A stretch of 64,000 bases of DNA from Cercis canadensis. Lineage: Eukaryota; Streptophyta; Magnoliopsida; Fabales; Fabaceae. The notes under the pieces were generated by a model, which ran no database searches, had not been told where the DNA came from, and worked only from the letters and a program-made list of their open reading frames with translations. The number at the start of each line of letters is the position of its first letter. Position 1 is the first letter of the stretch. The translations under genes and the position numbers were made by a program. The stretch lies in NCBI GenBank assembly GCA_003255065.1, contig QAOA01002050.1:62001-126000 (forward strand). Reading direction: 5' to 3'. Shown in pieces: positions 11,952 through 24,051 of this stretch.

Positions 11952-12303
11952 GGTTCAAAATCAAAGGAGAGCTTTGGTCTCAACGTTGAATTCTAGGTTC
12001 AAACTGAAAAGTGAGCTTGGCCCCCGAGGGTGAACTCTAGGTTCTATTGGAAGAATGAGCTTTGTGCTCAAGGGTTAACTTTGTGTTCTATTGGAAGAGT
12101 GAGCTTGCTGCTTGAGGGTGAACTCAAGGTTCCATTGGAATAGTAAGCTTGAAGGCTCAATTGTTAACTCGGGTTCTATTGGAAGAGTGAGCTCTAAGGT
12201 TCGGAGTGAAGTCTGGGTTTGATTGGAAGATTGAGCTTAGCACTCGAGGGTGAACTTTAGGTTATATTGGAATAGTGAGCTTGGCGTTTGAGGGTGAATT
12301 GTG
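11952..12303. repeat. Minisatellite, about eight 44-bp units
   Basis: Eight imperfect head-to-tail copies of a unit that begins GGTTCTATTGGAAGAGTGAG and ends GGGTGAACTCTA. Unit length varies from about 43 to 45 bp. Neighbouring copies differ at several positions, so the array is not very young. Nothing coding is visible. Confidence 0.8.
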
Positions 12304-14530
12304 GGTTCTTTTTTTTTTTTTCTCCTTTGTTTTGCTTTTGTTTGTTTGTTTGTTTTTGTTTGTCTTCTCTCTCTCTCTCTTTTTTTTTTATTTTTTGAGA
12401 GAGATGATGAAACTATAGTTGATAATGAATTTTGTAAATAAAAAGGGCATGCGCCTTATTCTAATATTTTTTTTTTTTTTTTTATGATAATGGATTAGGA
12501 TGAAGATGGACCAGATGAGAAGGATCTTCAAAGAATTGATGGTTAGCAAAGAAGAGAGGGCATATGTCCCTTGTCTCAAGATTTTTCTTTTTTGAAGTTT
12601 TTTTTTTCCTTGATGATGAATTTGGATGAAGATGTGTTGGAGGGGAGGATCTTGAATGAAAGGGGGTTGGTTAGAAAATTTTGAATGCAAAAGAAAGGGT
12701 ATGCCCATTGTCTTAAGATATTTTGTTTTTGGAAGACAGCTTCTTGGGTTTTTCTTAAGGCAGTGAAAGAATGTGGGTATGAATGTGAGGCCATGCCCCT
12801 TGTTTTCAGGGTTGGCTATTTTGGAGGGAGTTTTCACTTATTCTTGGATGTTTTTACTTAAAAAAAAAAAAAATTGTGTTAATGACTTGGAAGCATTTGG
12901 AGCCCAACTTGGTTGCAAAAATATCCTTTTTCTTTTTTCCTTTTTTTGTCTAGGTCTATCAAGACCACCTCATTTCTCTCTATTTTTTTTTTTCTTTTTT
13001 TGAAACCCTAACATTTTCTTAGGCACCAAAAGATGGGTTTTCAACCTAGTGGACTTTTTTCTTTTTTTTTTTTCTTTTGTGGGTGATGGACCCATTTCCA
13101 TTTTGACCTAATGAAGAGAGTACATGGGGATGTCCATTGTGAAAATGGTTGGATTTTAGATTGCTCCAAGGTTTACAAAATTGACCGAGATATGTGAGAC
13201 CAAAGACTGTGTATTGAGCTTTTATTGTCTATCTTTTTTTTTAATGAAGAGGAAAATGAAGATTCATTCAAAAAAGAAGATGGGGAAATGAGTTTTTTTT
13301 TTTTTGTTTTGAAGAAGAGATGATCACTTGAGAAAAAAAAAAAAAAAGATAGGACTTCAAATTTTTTCGTTCATGAGGAAGGGAAAATGAAGACTCACTT
13401 AAAGAAGAAGAGACTTGATTTTCATTTCTTTTTTTGAAAGAAATTGAAGAGGAGACTCAATTGAAGAATGAGACTAGAATTGACAAGGACACTTGATTGA
13501 AAAAGAATACTTAGTTAAATTTTGTGTGTGTGTGTGTATTTTTTTTTTAACCTCAAGGAATAAGAAGGAAAAACTAAAAGACTCAAGAAGTGAATGAGAA
13601 TATGATTTGGAGAATTCTTGTGACACTTTATTTGGACATCTCAATTTTTGGCTTGATTAAGAGGATCAAGATCAAGAGATCCTCTAGCCTTTGTTTGACT
13701 GAGGTTGCGTACGTATCTCCAAAGTAAATGAGTTTCTTCACTTTATTTTTTGATTGGATTTTTACTTGGGTTTTGGAGAATCAGGTCTATGTAGTTTTTT
13801 TGGGAATTGGGGGTTTGTTCCTTTTGGTCCCTTTTTTATTTTTCTCTTTTTTTTATGCCCTAATTTTTGCCTAACTTGTCTTTTTGGGTTTTCCACTTAG
13901 TGGGCTTGCCTTAACTTTTGCTTAAGCTACCCTTTTGAGATTTCAACTTAGCAGGCTCCTTTCTTTTTCTCTTTTTTTTTGGGCAAAGTCCCCTAATTTA
14001 GGATTTTATTCTTGAGGTGGCATATCTCTGTCTTGTGGATTCCTTGTGTAGGGTATTCTCCTTTTGCATGTTGTATGACTCTTTGGACTTTTATAGGTGG
14101 ATAACTTCTCTATATGCTCACATCTCTTTTTTTCTCTTTTCTTTTCCTCTCTTGTTTTTCCACTCTTTTTTTTTTTTTTNTTTTTTTTTTTTGAAACTCA
14201 CCGTCTTCACTTCTCCCTTGCTCTCTTTTCTCTATTTTGTTTATTTGCTCTCTTTCCTTCCTTGCTTTCTCTTATTCTCTCCTCTTGCTTTTCTCCTTTG
14301 TATGTCTCTTCTTTGCTATTTTCTTTTTTGATTGACTATTTCTCCTATTTTCTTTTTTTCCTCAGACTTTGGATGACTTATTCTTTATGTGTACACCCTT
14401 GTGCTTAATAGTCTTTTTGAATAATCACACAACCTTGATGGATAATTCTGAATCTTAGGATTTTGTCATTTTTTTTTTAAGACCATGGGACTACTTTATT
14501 CAAAAGGGAGGGACATGGTGGGATATTTTG
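12304..14530. other. T-rich low-complexity region without genes
   Basis: Long runs of T on the plus strand alternate with moderately complex stretches. Open frames here (for example 12388-12837 on the minus strand and 14017-14408 on the plus strand) consist of phenylalanine/leucine or lysine/isoleucine runs and have no family signature. A (GT)n run lies near 13522-13537. There is one N at 14180 inside a poly-T tract. I see no RNA gene or transposon end. Confidence 0.6.
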
Positions 14531-15978
14531 ACCTTTTGGACATTGAATAAAGATCTCCTTGGAATTCTCAATTGGTTGGGCTCAAACTTTTCTTGGACTT
14601 ATCATGGGGGTTTTGTTTTTATTGCCCAATGTTTATTTTCTCTTTTTCAAGCCTTTTTGTATTATGAAAATTTTAAAAGGTCAAAAGAATTTATTTTATT
14701 GATAAGAAATGAGAAGGAGAAAAACTTGAGAAGGAGAAAGACTTGAACTTAGACAATAGAGTGACCAAGTTAGATAAAGACTCAAAGTGGATGACAATGA
14801 TGGGACTCAATTAGGACTCAATGAATGATGACTTAACATTGCTGATGAAGGATAGACTCAAAATAAAATGGAGTTAAGATGACATATACTTGATTGGGTG
14901 GATTTAGGTGCTAGGTAATGGTGTAGGCTTATTTTATATGGACTCAAAGTGAAAGACAATAATGAAGCTCAATTCAATGGATATAAAATTGGAAGAAAGT
15001 CAATGGAGAATGAGGTGATTCAATATTAAGAAGAAAAGATGGACTTGAATTATAGTGGAGATAAGATGACAATAATAGACTGAGTATACTTGGGCTCAAA
15101 GACAATATGGTAGGTTTGTTAGACAAGAAATCAAGGTAAATGACTATGGCGAAGCTCGATTGGGTGCTTGGGACTCAAGGGAGGACATGACAACTTAACA
15201 CTGAGGACAAGTAATGGGTTTGGATGACAAAAGGGGTCAAGATAACACCAAATACTATTGGGTGGAATGGACTCTTTGAAAGATGGATAAGACAAACAAT
15301 TGATGTTGTGGACAAAAAAGATATACAAATGAGAGTGAAAGTTAAGGAGACACGGACTTTATTGGTGAGTGAGAAGAAATATAGAAATATAGAAATAGGA
15401 ACAACGGATGGACTCAAACTAATATAGACTTGACACAATGGGGTGGAATAGACAAAGACTCTTGTATAGATCACAAAACACAACGGATAAAATGAAGGAC
15501 TCTTAGACATGAGCTCAATACATGGTCTTTAGTTGTCTTTTAAAAGAGGGCTTTATAGACTTGGGGGATGTGAATCTCAAAAGGTTTTGGGCCAAGAGTA
15601 GTACTTTGAATTTTCTCAACATTTTTTTGTTGCAACCTTGTTGGCCTATTTGCGCTTCCAAGCCAAAATATTTAAAAGAGAATGGATTCTAAAGGATTTT
15701 TTTCTTTAAAAAAAAAAAAGGAGACATCCAAGAGTGGGTTTCATTCCCCTAGTTAACCCAATGAGGGGGAAGCTTATTTTTGAAGAAATTTATGTGAAAA
15801 AAATTCCCCTCTTGTTAGAAATGAAAAGATTTGGGCTATTTTTTCAAAAAATTGGGTCCACTAGTAATTTGGACTCAACAGGATTTTCTTTTTTTGTTTT
15901 TAACTTTCATATTTTGTTTTTGGTGGATTTTGAATCTTTGAAGGGTTGGTAATTATAAGGGAATGAAATGGGGATAGT
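14531..15978. other. Purine-rich degenerate repeat region without genes
   Basis: The plus strand is rich in A and G and repeats the words GGACTCAA, GATGAC and GACTTGA at irregular spacing between about 14750 and 15500, suggesting an old, decayed tandem array. The small open frames here have no recognisable motifs. From about 15600 to 15978 it returns to unremarkable AT-rich sequence. Confidence 0.5.
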
Positions 15979-16165
15979 TAGGGGTGTAAGTCAAACCGGC
16001 CAAACCGACCAAACCGATTGAACCGAACTGGACCGAAGGGAAACTGAGAGGATCGGTCCAGTTCTCAGTTTTTATATCTGAAAAATTGAACTGGTCGGTT
16101 GGGTTCTCAGTTTGAGTGAAAAAAACCGATGCAAAACCGAATCGAACTGGACATGTTAAAACTAC
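15979..16165. repeat. AACCGA-rich segment, possible DNA-transposon end
   Basis: Starts TAGGGGTGTAAGTCAAACCGG and continues with repeated CAAACCGA/GAACCGAA words and their complements, so it can fold on itself. Plant hAT-like elements often start with TAGGGGTGT and carry such subterminal repeats. A second AACCGA-rich segment lies at 18383-18512 beyond the captured gene pieces. No clean inverted terminus or target duplication was found, so the assignment is tentative. Confidence 0.4.
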
Positions 16166-16263
16166 GTTGTTTTACTAGTTTTTTGAACTTTAGAAATTCC
16201 CAATTCCTCTTCTCTTCTCTCGGTCTTTGACATTCTCCTTCTTTGAAATCCCTAAGCCTCTAA

Positions 16264-16569
<306 letters not shown>

Positions 16570-16735
16570 GGGACTCTACTTCGAGTTAGTATGTTTTTTA
16601 CTTATCATGTTTTTTCTTCTTTTAAAAATTAAAATAAAATTGGACTCTGGTTCAATTTTTATGTTGAGAAAAAATAATGGCATAATCTAATATTTATCTC
16701 ACTAATGTTTCTCATAAATTTTTTGTTCATTGTAG

Positions 16736-18088
16736 ACTCTAGATTCTCACAACAAGAACTTCCTGCTTCGAAACCAATTGTAACACCAGGATGGGTATAC
16801 TTTGCAACAAAACATTTATATTTTGTACAAACTTATAGTATGGTATCGTTTAAGTCTTGGTTTTTTTTTTTTTTTTTTTTTTTTTTGTGCTTTAATGCTT
16901 GATCAACGATTTTGTCTTTGTTTTACACAGGTCATTGCAACGTTTACTGTTGTTGGAATCATCTTCATCCCTCTTGGTCTTGTTACATTATTTGCATCAA
17001 AGAAAGTAAAATCTTTACTATCTCCATGCATAATGTCAAATGAAATTAGGTGCTGAAACTAGTTAGGTATTAAACAAAAAATTCTGATGCAGGTGGTAGA
17101 AATTGACTACCAATATGACGAAGATTGTGTTCCTCAAATGAATAGCAATCAGACAGTTGTATATATTCAAAGTAGTGATACAAACAAGACTTGTAGCAGG
17201 AAATTGATTATTAGTACAATTACTGTATTAATGATATGGTTGAAAATAAGTTCTTTGTCGATGCACCATAATTTATTTCCTTGATCTTACTTTTTTAATA
17301 TTATGTTCTAAGCTGCAACCTCTAATTTGATGGAAGCAATTTATTTACTTGTTATTTTGCAGATTCAAAAAAAAATGAAAGCCCATGTTTATGTCTATTA
17401 TCAGTTTGATAATTTCTACCAGAATCATCACAGGTATGTACAATATCCTAGTAAAACTGCTAGACATTCCTTTGTTCTCATATTATTGTTGATTATTAAC
17501 AGAAAATCCCCACACAGTTTGTTCTCAAAATGCACTATTTTTTTTATCTGTTCTCCTTCAAAATGCATTATTGTGTGATATTATTTCCTTAATCTTATAT
17601 TGGCATTTATTTTCCTTTTGAATAGATGATTATTGGCATTTGATGTTGTACATAACTCACTGAACATATGACTACATGACATAATCTTGCATTCTATGAA
17701 GTTGCCACCATTTTACACTGAATGTTGAAATGCTTTTCCCTAATTGGATTTTTAATGATGTTAATTTGCAGATATGTTAAAAGTAGAAATGATCATTAGC
17801 TGCGGTTTAAGTCAGCCGAGTGGGACACTACGGGTTGCGATCCTGAAAGAGTAACACCAGCTGATAGTAATAATAAGTGCCAATTACCAATTGTTCCTTG
17901 TGGCCTCACTGCATGAAGTATGTTTAATGACACATAGATTGTCAATAAAGAACAAGGATTTGGTGATCAACAAAAAGAACATAGCATGGTCGAGTGACAA
18001 GAACAAGAAATTCGGGAATGAGGTTTATCTGAAAAAAATTTAGGCTCATGGTTTGATTGGGGGTGCAAAACTCAACCAGAGTATACCT
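16736..18088 (+). pseudogene. ALA-interacting subunit (ALIS/CDC50 family) fragment, introns retained
   Basis: Five exons of an ALIS gene, the beta subunit that P4-type ATPase lipid flippases need for leaving the ER and for activity. Exons: 16736-16794 (SRFSQQELPASKPIVTPGW), 16931-17005 (VIATFTVVGIIFIPLGL, the first membrane helix), 17093 to about 17209 (EDCVPQMNSNQTVVY, NKTCSRKL), 17363-17433 (HVYVYYQFDNFYQNHHR) and 17772-18088 (TTGCDPE, PIVPCGL, SMFNDT, NKKNIAWSSDKN in shifting frames). Splice sites GT..AG flank most exons, so this is a genomic copy, not a retrocopy. Missing are exon 1 (the cytosolic N-terminus) and the 3' exons with the second membrane helix. The last exon has several in-frame stops, for example at the conserved Trp after VPCGLTA. 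Clearly dead. Confidence 0.88.
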
Positions 18089-18545
18089 GTAAGTACATCT
18101 TCATTGCTGTACAGTTTGTGTTATACATACCTCTTCTACAATTTAGGGGTAAGAGAACAAAGCATGTTAGAAATTTTGTGATAAATTTCAGATTACTCAG
18201 GCAGTGTCATGTTATCAAGTATTTTTTATTTTAGCACTGCCAATTTTTACTTCTCCTGCATTCTTTTCATTTTTACCGACCAAACACACCCTTAAATTAA
18301 ATGGAATTTATTTTACATACTGAATGAAAATTTTTGTGTTCTCTATATTAGGTGGTATGTACTTCAGAGTTAATATCTGGCAAAAGCCAGCAAACCGAAC
18401 TGAACTGAGCTTGTTCTGTTGGGTTCAGTTTTGCTCACAAAAAAAATCAAAAAACTGAATTGAATTGAATCGAGCTGGTTTGGTCGGTTCGGTGTTAGTT
18501 TGGGATGTAAACTGGATAAATTACTCCCTTAGAATAGTGCTTCAG
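18089..18545. other. Spacer with second AACCGA-rich segment
   Basis: Begins as the intron that follows the last ALIS exon (GTAAGT donor at 18089). No further ALIS exon appears. At about 18383-18512 a segment with GAACTGAACTGAG, GTTGGGTTCAG and GGTCGGTTCGG resembles the segment at 15979-16165. The remainder is plain AT-rich sequence up to the LTR of element B. Confidence 0.45.
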
Positions 18546-18789
18546 TGGAAATCCCTTCAAGATGAGGGAAGACCAGAGACCAAAGAGAAAGAGCAGGAAA
18601 ACTAGAGAAAACCAGAGAGAGAGAGAGAGAGAGAGAGAGTAAACCAGAGAGATGAAGACTTTTCTATATGTATTAGTTTATTCATATTAGAAAGAGTGAT
18701 ATATATACACGTATGTGCAAAGAAGAAAATATATAAAGATGACACATAGGCCACCCAAACCCAACTAACTACTCTAACAAACTATTATA
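18546..18789 (-). repeat. 3' LTR of Copia element B
   Basis: Plus-strand start TGGAAATCCCTTCAAGATG; matches 34262-34463 apart from scattered changes and an expanded (AG)n run at about 18616-18640. It is followed on the plus strand by the RNase H end motif of the element read in reverse (QFADIFTKSL, 18790-18822). Confidence 0.8.
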
Positions 18790-18826
18790 AACTAAGAGAC
18801 TTGGTGAAAATGTCTGCAAACTGTTG

Positions 18827-19097
18827 TATTGGAAGTACCATGCTCCTCTGCTGGCTGCCATGCTGCTAGCTGTTGACTCTCTTACACATTTGTAATTCAG
18901 AGTTGTCCTTGTTACTTGTAATCAGAGTTTTTCCTATTTGTAAGACTGTAGTGTATTGTCCAACAGTCCTTAGAGTGACCAATGGTTATTAACTTGGTCA
19001 ATAGATATTAGCCATCACCAATGCATGCATATATACCCTTGTAATCTTGTAAAAAAATATATGAGAGAACAAGTTATTCTTTCTATCTTTTTCTACA
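18827..19097 (+). repeat. 5' LTR of Copia element A
   Basis: 271 bp, TATTGGAAGTACC...TTTCTACA. It contains ATATATACCC at about 19030 (possible TATA region). It ends directly before the initiator-Met primer binding site TGGTATCAAAGC (19098-19109). Confidence 0.9.
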
Positions 19098-19182
19098 TGG
19101 TATCAAAGCAGGTCTCTTAACAGGTCTGTTTCTCCTTTTATTGTTTCCTTTTCTTTTCTTCTTTCGTATACTCTATTGAAGG

Positions 19183-20299
19183 ATGGCAGAAGAAAATATT
19201 TCTGGTTCTGATGCTGAAAGCTTCACAGCTACTCGCACTAGCCTTTTAGAAGTTGAAGGAAATCCAAACCAACGATTGTGCTCTGTGTTGTTAAATGAGT
19301 TTAACTATCTTCCATGGTCTAGAGCAGTATCTCTTGCCATTGGTGGAAGATCCAAACTCGGATTTATCAATGGAAGCATTGAGGCACCTAACACTTCATC
19401 TCCGGAATATGAAGCTTGGTTGTGCAAAGACCAACTGGTCATGTCTTGGATCCTCAATTCCATGGATCCTAAACTGTCTGAAATCTTTAGTTTTTCAGAA
19501 TCCTCTCTTTCTCTTTGGAATGCAGTCAAAGACATGTATGGAAATCAAAACAATGTTGCTAGAGTGTTCCAACTTAAGAGGAATCTTGCAAGTCTCCAAC
19601 AAGGAGATAAATCTTTTGTTCACCACCTTGGTTGCATGAAAAATATGTGGAATGAACTAGATATGTATCGACCATACTCTTGATGCTATTGTTCTGTTAA
19701 AAAGGTCCAAGGAAGATAAAATTTTTCATTTACTAGCGAGTTTGGGGTTTGAATATGAAGAGCTTAGAAGTCATATTCTAATGAACCCCGAACTACCATC
19801 ATTTGCTAGTGTTTGCACTACTATCCAACGAGAAGAAGTACATAGGAAAGTCATGAATATTGATGTAAAATCTAGTATGTCTGAGGCTAGAGCTTTTGTG
19901 ACAAATCACAAGTCATCTGGAGATAAAGTTTACAAGGGAAAAAGGCCAGACTTGAAGTGTATGCACTGCAATAATATTGGGCATCTAATAGATCGATGCT
20001 GGATATTACACCCTGAGTTGAAGCCAAAGTTTGAGAATAAGTCTTCAAGAGACTACAAGGGCTCACAAACCAGATTACATACAAACAAAAACCATGCTAC
20101 TGCTGCTACATCTACTGCTGGGCTGATGAACTTCATAAGCAATCCAGCTGATTTGATAAATGAGTTCTCAACCTATCTTCAAACAAAAAAAGGAAGTACA
20201 GGAGAAGGACTGACTGATGGAAACCAAACAGCTCTTCTTGGGCAGTTTGCAGGTTTTTTTTGGCTAATTCTGATCGTGTACCTTAAGGAGATATTCTAG
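19183..20299 (+). pseudogene. Gag region of Copia element A
   Basis: Starts MAEENISGSDAES at 19183. The first part is a Copia gag (NYLPWSRAVSLAIGGRSK, SWILNSMDPKLSEIF, FQLKRNLASLQQG). A CCHC zinc knuckle CMHCNNIGHLIDRCW lies near 19956-20003. A related gag is found in element B. The reading frame is broken. In the living element gag forms the virus-like particle. Confidence 0.85.
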
Positions 20300-20304
20300 G
20301 TATT

Positions 20305-21900
20305 ATGAGTGCTCTTTCAACTGCTCTAAATGTTAGTCATTCTCATGATTTTTGGATCATAAACTCAGGTGCCACTGATCACATGACAAACCAACATTCA
20401 AAACTTTGCAATTTTGAAAGTTACACTAAACCATCTCTAGTTTCTATAGCAAATGGTAGAGGTGTACCAGTTCTAGGAAGAGGGAAAATTAAATTAATTT
20501 AAGAGAATGCTGAGTCCACAGCTCTATATGTTCCATCCTTTCCTTTTCAATTATTGTCCGTAGGAAGGATTACAAATTCTCTCAACTGTCTTGCAATTTT
20601 CTCTCCTCACAATGTTATTTTTCAGGATCTAACCACCAAGAAGCTGATTGGTGAAGGTTACTACCTAAATGGGCTGTATTATTTTTCAAAGGATCCGAAT
20701 GTTCCAAAAGGATTCCAAGTCCATTCAAATCTAGAACTTCAATTGTGACACCAACATCTAGCTCATCCCTCTGAATCTGTTTTGTCCACCTTGTTTCCTA
20801 GTTTATGCAAATCCTCACTTATATGTGAAATTTGTCATTTGTCCAAATTTACTAGACTTCCTTTTAATTCTTCCATGTCTAGAGCTAGCAAGCTTTTTGA
20901 AATGATGCACTCCAATGTTTGGGGACCTGCACCTCTAGAATCTTTTGATGGCTATAGGTACTATATTACTTTTGTTGATGATTTTTCAAGAGTAACTTGG
21001 TTGTATCTCCTAAAATTCAAAAGTGAAGTCATGGATGCTTTCAAGAATTTTCATAATCTTGTCATAAACCAATTTTCATCTCAAATTCACATACTAAGGT
21101 CTGATAATGGCACTGAATATACATCCAAAAACATGACTGACTATTTATTTGAGCACTCATGGCATTATGCATCAAACAAGCTGTGTAGGTACTCCTCAGC
21201 AAAATGGAATTGCTGAAAGGAAGAATAGGGATCTACTTGAAAAAACCAGGGCTCTAATGTTACAAATGAATGTGCCTAAGAGATTTTGGTCTCAAGGAGT
21301 TCTTGCAGCAATCTATCTTATCAACAAACTGTCTAGTCGTGTTCTGGATTCAAAATCTCCACATGAGGTCATGAAAAACAAAAAAATTAACCTTTCCCAT
21401 CTAAGAACCTTTGGTTNCTTTCCTATCTAAGAACCTTTGGTTGTACTTGTTATGCTCATATCCAATCTCATCACCGAGACAAACTAGATCCCAAAGCAAT
21501 CAAATGTGTTTTCATGGGTTATTCCTCCACTCAAAAAGGTTACAAATGCTATAATCCATCTTCTAGAAAGTTGTTTGTTTCAAGAGATGTAAGATTTGAT
21601 GAGACCAAACCTTATTTCAACAAAATATCAGATCAAAATCGTCAGGGGGAGCACTTACTAGATTTGTTTCCATTACCAACTACAGTGGAATCTAGTGACC
21701 ATGTACTTTCAGTACCTCATGACAGTAATTCTCGTGCAACCAGTATTGACAACATGAGTGTTGTAGATGAAGCTGAAGTCTCAGAAACACAAGTGGTTTC
21801 CCATGACAATAACACTTCAACTATAGAAGAGAGTGGAGTTGAATCTTCTGTGGTCTCAGCTTAACCTCAAAGGAATCCAACTAGAGATAGACATCCATCA
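20305..21900 (+). pseudogene. Protease and integrase region of Copia element A
   Basis: Protease is marked by WIINSGATDHMTNQH (about 20350-20395). The GAG_pre-integrase zinc finger follows (CEICHLSKFTRLPF near 20830-20870), then the integrase core: NVWGPAPLESFDGYRYY, TFVDDFSRVTWLYLLK, RSDNGTEYTSK and TPQQNGIAERKNRDLLEK. The C-terminal side includes VFMGYSSTQKGYKCYNP and LFVSRDVRFDETKPYF. A single N at 21417 with a 25-bp doubled flank interrupts it. Confidence 0.88.
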
Positions 21901-21997
21901 CTAAGACTGCAAGACTATGCAACATACAGTGTTGAAGCATTAGGAGATTGCAGTCAGGGACTTAGTGTGAAGAATCAAGCAAATAGAAGCTCTCAGG

Positions 21998-22165
21998 GGA
22001 TCCAGCGCCAGCATCGTAGCGCCCAGCGCTAGGCACCCCGAGCCAAACAATTTCTCCAGTAAGCCAGCGCTGGTTCATCAGCGCCCAGCGCTAGCAACAA
22101 AGATGCACCTCTCAGCTTGTCCAGCACTCAACGCTGGAATCGCAGTGCCCAGCACCAGGTACCCA
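21998..22165 (+). repeat. GC-rich palindromic cassette between integrase and RT of element A
   Basis: Short words such as CCAGCGC, AGCGCCCAGCGCTAG and CCAGCGCTGG recur six or more times in about 170 bp, far more GC-rich than the surroundings. It sits in the variable linker between integrase and reverse transcriptase. A shorter version is at 24458-24555 in the duplicated unit. Similar cassettes with other core words occur in other elements of this window. Confidence 0.75.
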
Positions 22166-22290
22166 ATCCACAAGTTTGTAAATTACTCAAAATTCTCTCA
22201 CTCTCATGCAGCTTTTCTTACTAAACTGTCAAATGAAGTGAACCAAGAAATTTTGAAGAAGCAAATCTTCAAGATGTTTGGAGGCTAGCC

Positions 22291-22917
22291 ATGGAAGAAG
22301 AACTTCAGGCTTTGGAAGAAAATAAAATCTGGAGTGTTGTTCAACTTCCAAAAGGAAAGAAGGCGGTTGGTAGTAGGTGGATCTATAAAACCAAGTTTAA
22401 TTCTGATGGTTCAATTGAAAGACACAAGGCAAGATTGGTGGCTTGTGGTTTTACTCAAACATTTGGAGTTGATTATAAGGAGACATTTGCTCCAGTGGCT
22501 AAGATGAGTACAGTTAGAGTTCTGTTATCTATTGCAGTAAATCATGAGTGGCCTTTGTATCAAATTGATGTAAAAAATGCTTTCTTGCATGGAGATCTTG
22601 AAGAGGAAGTTTACATGAAATTGCCTCCTGGTCATCCACAAGCACAGAATTCTAGTATGGTCTGCAAGCTTCACAAATCCATTTATGGATTGAAACAATC
22701 TCCACGTGCCTGGTATGCCAAGCTTGGCTCTGTCCTTGAAGAGTTTGGTTTCAAGAGAAGTCAAGCTGATTCTTCCTTGTTTGTTCGAACTGAATTAGTT
22801 GGTAAATTAGTTGTCCTAATCTATGTTGATGATATCATCATCACGGGTGATAATATTGATGAGATTAATACTCTTAAGCATTCTCTTCATCATAAATTTT
22901 CCATTAAAGACTTAGGG
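22291..22917 (+). pseudogene. Reverse transcriptase of element A, first unit
   Basis: Copia RT: SRWIYKTKFNSDGSIERHKA, DYKETFAPVAKMSTVRVLLS, QIDVKNAFLHGDLEEEVYMK, SIYGLKQSPRAWYAKL and the catalytic YVDDIIITG. Homology stops at about 22917, where foreign sequence begins. The same region returns at 24687 in the second unit. Confidence 0.88.
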
Positions 22918-23455
22918 AGGAGAGACTGTCACCAAGTGAGAATTTGAGACCGTGAGAAAGAAAGAGGGAGTCTAGAGAGGGAGAGTGGTTTTTCTCAGGG
23001 ATTTAGCCTCCGAATTTCATTTTAGAATTGAGACAAAAGTTTTGATAATTAATTTTAAAATTTCAACGTATATTCCATCTGAATATATCATTGGAATTTT
23101 AAAAAAATTTCCACTTTTGATTTTTAACAGTAATTTTAACTGAAAATTTCAACGATAAGTAAATTTTATTGGAATTTCTGTTAAAATTTTTATAAAATGT
23201 TATCTATTGGAATTATCGTTAAAATTGTTAAAAAAAATTCAACAAAATTTGTTTCGTTGAAAAATAAACATTTTCTTATAATGCACCATATTCTGACAAT
23301 GTGAACATCTGGTGAGTTACTAGGTAATAATGAATGCCAACCAATCCTTTCAAAATCAAATGTTAACATATGATTCAGTTTCCTTAAAATATCTTTTACA
23401 ATTTCCTGGATAAGCACAAAGGTAAGAGCAAGTCTCCCCCCATCCAGAAAATCTC
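22918..23455. mobile_element. Foreign insert in pol of element A, CACTA-like in part
   Basis: Non-retroelement sequence of about 540 bp. Between about 23060 and 23282 it repeats TTCAACGATA/TTGGAATT words in both orientations and ends TTTTCTTATAATG near 23270-23282, resembling the reverse complement of a CACTA-type end (CACTAYAAGAAAA). No matching left end or 3-bp target duplication was found. The last 170 bp have no recognised origin. Tentative. Confidence 0.4.
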
Positions 23456-24051
23456 TCAGCAACATAAGTTACTACCAAAGACTGATGGGTAAACTTATAT
23501 ATCTCACCATTACTAGACCCAATATAACTTATGCAGTCAGCCTTGTAAGCCAATTCATGCATGCACCCACTGAAGCTCACTTAAACGTGTTAAAAGGATT
23601 CTAAGATACCTCAAGAGCTCCATTGGCCAAGGAATCATCATGAAGAACAATGGTCTTACTCACATCATGGCATACACTGATGCTGGCTGGGCAGGGAATG
23701 CTATTGACAGAAAATCCACTACTGGCTACTGCACCTTTGTTGGAGGGAACATCGTGACATGGAAGAGCAAAAAGCAAAATGTAATTGCTCGCTCAAGTGC
23801 AGAAGCTGAGTATCGGGCCATGGCTTCCACTGCATGTAAACTCATTTGGCTTAAGGGCCTTATCTTAGATTTGGGTTTCTTAAACAATAAATTGATGTTC
23901 CTCTTTTGTGGCAATCAGGCAGCTAGCATATTGCCTCTAATCCTGTGTTTCATGAACGTATCAAACACATTGAAGTTGATTGTCACTATGTTCGTGAACA
24001 AGTTCAGTCCAAGGTGATTCAAACCACATTCACTCACAGCCATGATCAACA
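23456..24051 (+). pseudogene. RNase H region of element A, first unit
   Basis: Copia RNase H: MAYTDAGWAGNAIDRKSTTG, CTFVGGNIVTWKSKKQNV, ARSSAEAEYRAMASTACK, then CGNQAAS. At 24051/24052 it passes directly into a second copy of the integrase C-terminal side (TTTGATGAGACCAAACC), which is the seam of the 2458-bp internal duplication. Confidence 0.85.

Noticed and set aside
12388-12837. Minus-strand open frame of 149 residues
   Set aside because: Lys/Ile/Phe-rich translation of A/T runs in the low-complexity region; no domain recognised.
14017-14408. Overlapping 100-residue open frames
   Set aside because: They are poly-Phe/Leu/Ser translations of T-rich low-complexity DNA, cross an N, and have no start context or family.
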